Below are positions 40,481 through 42,933 of a DNA stretch of 42,933 nt, one piece after another. Position 1 is the first letter of the stretch, and the number at the start of each line of letters is the position of its first letter. The translations under genes were made by a program, and so were the position numbers. Where the stretch lies: contig PNAT01000164.1 in assembly GCA_003169675.1 (NCBI GenBank), forward strand, positions 1 to 42,933, given 5' to 3'. This stretch comes from Acidimicrobiaceae bacterium. GTDB lineage: Bacteria; Actinomycetota; Acidimicrobiia; Acidimicrobiales; RAAP-2. The notes under the pieces were generated by a model. The model worked only from the letters and a program-made list of their open reading frames with translations, was not told where the DNA came from and ran no database searches.

Positions 40481-40519
40481 GGCGGCAGGCTCCTTTCGGG
40501 TCGGAACAGTGGAGGGAGA

Positions 40520-41926
40520 TCAAACGGGCAGGGTGGCGAGCGCGTCAACGTCCAAGGCTGCTTCCAACGCGGCGGCAGTACGTAAAACCACGAGGTCGCC
40601 GTGCTGGGGCCCGATCAACTGCAGCCCCACCGGCAGCCCGCCATCGCTCAACCCCACACACACGGTGGCGGCCGGCGAACGGGTCATGTTGAAGGGGTAG
40701 GTGAACTGCACCCAGTTCGCCTCCGACTCACCGTTGACCGTGCTCATGAGGTCGCCCACGAGCGGCGCCACTCCTGAACAGGTGGGTGTGATCAGGATCC
40801 GGGCCTTGCGGAACAGTTCGACCAGGCGCAGGTTCATCCGGTGGAAGCGGTCGAAGATCCCTAGCAGCTGCTCGGCGGTGGTGGACTCGGCGTTGTCCAC
40901 GATGAGGCGCAGCACAGGGTCCACCTCCTCCCATCGCGCATGGCCCATGTGCGGTCGCATGGTGCGCAGTTGGCACGCCCCCATGAGGGTGAGGAAATCG
41001 TCGACGGGGTCGGCGTCGAAGACGGACTCCACCACGGTCACCTCGGCGCCCAACGACTCAATGACGCCGACGGCCCGCTCGCACATCGCCAAGACTTCGG
41101 CGTCAACGGTTGCGTACCCCAGGGTGGGGGCCCAGACCACCTTGACCGGCACGTGGGGATCCTCCAGCGCGGCCAACCACGAAGCCTCGGGGCGAGGGAG
41201 GGCGCGCAGGTCTGTGGGGTCGGGGCCGACGGCCACATCGAGCGCCCGGGTGACGTCGGCGATGCGGCGGGCCATGGGGCCGTTGGTGGAGAGGTCGAGC
41301 CACCCTGGGGGTTCGGTGCCACCTCCGGGGACGCGCCCCAATGACGGCTTCATGCCCGAGAGGCCGCAACAGGCCGAGGGGATACGGATGGAACCGCCGC
41401 CGTCGGAGCCGGTGGCCAGCGGCACCATGCCCGCCGCCAGCGCGGCCGCCGACCCACCCGAGGACCCACCGGGGCCCCGGTCCGTGTCGAAGGGGTTGGA
41501 CGTGGGGCCGAACACGGCGTTTGCCGTGTTGGCGCACCAGGCGAACTCGGGTGTGTTGGTCTTGCCGACCACGACGCAGCCCGCCGCCCGCAGCCGGGCC
41601 ACGAACGGGTTGTCGGTCGTGGCGGCCGGAGCGTCGGCGAAGAGCACGGAGCCATGGGTGGTGCGGTAGCCCAGGGCGTCCTGGGTGTCCTTCACCCCGA
41701 TGGGGATGCCAGCCAATGGTCCGGGGTCGCTGCCCGATGCGATGCGCTCATCCATCGCGGCGGCCTCCACCAGTGCCCGCTCACCATCGACGGCCACGAA
41801 GGCGTTGTAGGTGGGGTCCAGTGCCCCGATCCGGTCCAGCGCCGCCTGCGCCAGCTCGCGGGCGCTGATCTCCTTGGCCTGCACCGAGCGAGCCAGGTCG
41901 GCCACGGGAGTGGTGCGGAAGTCCAC
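40520..41926 (-). CDS. amidase-signature family hydrolase
   Basis: 468 residues. The Ser-cisSer-Lys triad is visible: Lys79 in GIPIGVKDTQD, the cis-Ser in GPGGSSGGSAAALA (151-163), and the nucleophile Ser179 in GSDGGGSIRIP. It hydrolyses a carboxamide; the family includes GatA, fatty-acid amide hydrolases and 6-aminohexanoate-cyclic-dimer hydrolase. No gatB or gatC is adjacent, so a catabolic amidase is more likely than GatA. The GTG start directly abuts the stop of the luciferase-like gene (TGAGTG). With the cupin and P450 it may serve one degradation route for an aromatic amide or lactam, which is an inference from order only. Confidence 0.9.
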   Translation of the reverse strand: MDFRTTPVADLARSVQAKEISARELAQAALDRIGALDPTYNAFVAVDGERALVEAAAMDERIASGSDPGPLAGIPIGVKDTQDALGYRTTHGSVLFADAPAATTDNPFVARLRAAGCVVVGKTNTPEFAWCANTANAVFGPTSNPFDTDRGPGGSSGGSAAALAAGMVPLATGSDGGGSIRIPSACCGLSGMKPSLGRVPGGGTEPPGWLDLSTNGPMARRIADVTRALDVAVGPDPTDLRALPRPEASWLAALEDPHVPVKVVWAPTLGYATVDAEVLAMCERAVGVIESLGAEVTVVESVFDADPVDDFLTLMGACQLRTMRPHMGHARWEEVDPVLRLIVDNAESTTAEQLLGIFDRFHRMNLRLVELFRKARILITPTCSGVAPLVGDLMSTVNGESEANWVQFTYPFNMTRSPAATVCVGLSDGGLPVGLQLIGPQHGDLVVLRTAAALEAALDVDALATLPV

Positions 41927-42895
41927 TCAGGCCGCCGAGGGGGACAGGCCGGCCACGGCATCGGCCAGGTCGACTCCAAGGGGGACGAGGGCAAGGGCGG
42001 GAATGGTCACCCCGTTGTCCATGTATCGCCGCACGTGCGCCCGGCACTGGGCCAGCGAACCGTGCACGACCAGGTCGTCCACCACCTCGTCGGGAATGGC
42101 GGCCAGCGCGCCCTTGCGGTCGCCGGCGGCCCAGGCGTCCCACATGGGCTTGAGGGCGGGGCCCCGGCCCAGCCAACGGTGGAAGTCGGCGTAGGCCTCG
42201 ACATTGAGATAGGCGGTGATCATGCGGCGCCCGATCGCTCGGGCGACATCGGGGTCCTCGTGGGGGATGACGAAGATGCGGGCCACGATCTCCTTGCCCG
42301 GGCCGCCGCTCTGGTCGACTTCGGCCACGGCTTTGGGCACATCGTCGGCGGCCAGCCAGTTCAGGATGGCGCCGTCCGCCTCCTTGCCGGCCAGATGGAG
42401 CATCCCGGGGCGCAGGGCGGCCAGGTAGAGAGGGGGGAGTTGCTCGGGAATGCGGGCCAGGCGGAAGCCCCGCACGGTGAAGGTGTCGTAGCTCTGCGTG
42501 ATCTTCTCACCGGTGAGGGCAAGGCGAAGGAAGCGCAGGGTGTCACGCACCCGGCGGTACTGGTTCTCGAAGGCCAAGCCGTTCCAGCCGGCCACGATGA
42601 TCTCCGAGGATGCACCGAGCCCAAAGGCGAACTGGCCCGGGGCCGCGTCGGCGATGGAGGCGACGCTCTGGGCCAGGAGGGCGGGGCCGCGGGTGTAGGC
42701 CGGCGTGATGGCCACCCCCAGCTTGAGCTCGGGCTCCCAGGCGGCGGCCAGGGCCAGGGGGGTGAAGCCGTCGGATCCGTCGACTTCGGCTGACCAGACG
42801 TCGGTGTAGCCGAGCTCACGCAGAGTGGCGAACCATTCCCGGTGGGCGTGGAGGGGAACGCCGTCGAAGGGAATGGTGATGCCGTAGCGACTCAC
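41927..42895 (-). CDS. LLM-class F420/flavin-dependent oxidoreductase
   Basis: 322 residues. YGITIPFDGVPLHAHREWFATLRELGYTDVWSAEVDGSDGFTPLALAAAWEPELKLGVAITPAYTRGPALLAQSVASIADAAPGQFAFGLGASS is the N-terminal barrel half of the F420-dependent LLM group (methylenetetrahydromethanopterin-reductase-like), ending with VHGSLAQCRAHVRRYMDNGVTIPAL. It is a different subgroup from the protein at 7494-8624. GTG 42895 is chosen because it overlaps the upstream gene's stop in a GTGA arrangement; an ATG four codons earlier also exists. It is probably near the head of the amidase-cupin-P450 operon, supplying a reduction or oxygenation step. Confidence 0.87.
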   Translation of the reverse strand: MSRYGITIPFDGVPLHAHREWFATLRELGYTDVWSAEVDGSDGFTPLALAAAWEPELKLGVAITPAYTRGPALLAQSVASIADAAPGQFAFGLGASSEIIVAGWNGLAFENQYRRVRDTLRFLRLALTGEKITQSYDTFTVRGFRLARIPEQLPPLYLAALRPGMLHLAGKEADGAILNWLAADDVPKAVAEVDQSGGPGKEIVARIFVIPHEDPDVARAIGRRMITAYLNVEAYADFHRWLGRGPALKPMWDAWAAGDRKGALAAIPDEVVDDLVVHGSLAQCRAHVRRYMDNGVTIPALALVPLGVDLADAVAGLSPSAA

Positions 42896-42933
42896 GCTTC
42901 CATCCACTCTTCGGCCTGCTCGGCCTGCTCGGC
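42892..42933 (-). CDS. C-terminal end of an unidentified protein (cut by window edge)
   Basis: Thirteen residues, AEQAEQAEEWMEA, remain in a frame open to the right edge, ending in a TGA that overlaps the next gene's GTG by 4 bp. The overlap supports a real upstream gene in the same operon. Its identity cannot be read from this fragment. Confidence 0.5.
   Translation of the reverse strand, partial: AEQAEQAEEWMEA

Overview
The window comes from a high-GC actinobacterium. Signs of this are F420-type luciferase-like monooxygenases, several FadD/acyl-CoA dehydrogenase genes, a DUF222-HNH protein, an actinobacterial-type BioB with its small partner BsaP, and many leaderless genes with a TANNNT box 6-7 nt before the start codon. 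The secreted proteins with GYWLVASDGG-type repeats make me think of Acidimicrobiia, but that placement is a guess. No rRNA, tRNA, CRISPR array, phage or insertion sequence is visible.

Layout. 1-1238: end of a thiolase-like gene and a membrane protein. 1298-4790: an arsenic locus, with cadI/arsI-aquaporin-arsC-dioxygenase on the minus strand, diverging from arsR and a cupin on the plus strand. 4940-14537: lipid or steroid catabolism genes (FadD17-like and FadD19-like ligases, a luciferase-like monooxygenase, a class II aldolase, small alpha/beta-barrel proteins), with two KstR-like operator sequences. 14718-27088: a 12.4-kb, four-gene plus-strand operon for exported proteins. Two are giant repeat proteins that share a C-terminal 41-residue repeat domain, and two are tandem membrane-anchored paralogs with an unrecognised C-terminal domain. 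This is the best candidate for an undescribed system. 27098-29882: a divergent acyl-CoA ligase/acyl-CoA dehydrogenase pair. 29976-31316: a glutamic (G1) peptidase and an archaeal-type riboflavin synthase. 31384-37086: biotin synthesis (bioA-bioF-bioD on plus, bioB-bsaP on minus) with a DUF222-HNH gene between them. 37153-42933: an acyl-CoA dehydrogenase, a small barrel protein, and a minus-strand catabolic operon (luciferase-like monooxygenase, amidase, dihydroxyacetophenone-dioxygenase-like cupin, cytochrome P450).

How it fits together. The catabolic genes suggest growth on lipids, steroids or related hydrophobic compounds. The arsenic set can reduce arsenate, break C-As bonds and release arsenite through a channel. 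The exported operon probably builds a cell-surface or extracellular assembly. Two intergenic gaps of exactly 22 bp (13421-13442 and 28721-28742) share one design: two back-to-back leaderless promoters whose -10 boxes share the same TA step. All functional calls rest on sequence motifs read by eye and on remembered family features; no database search was run.
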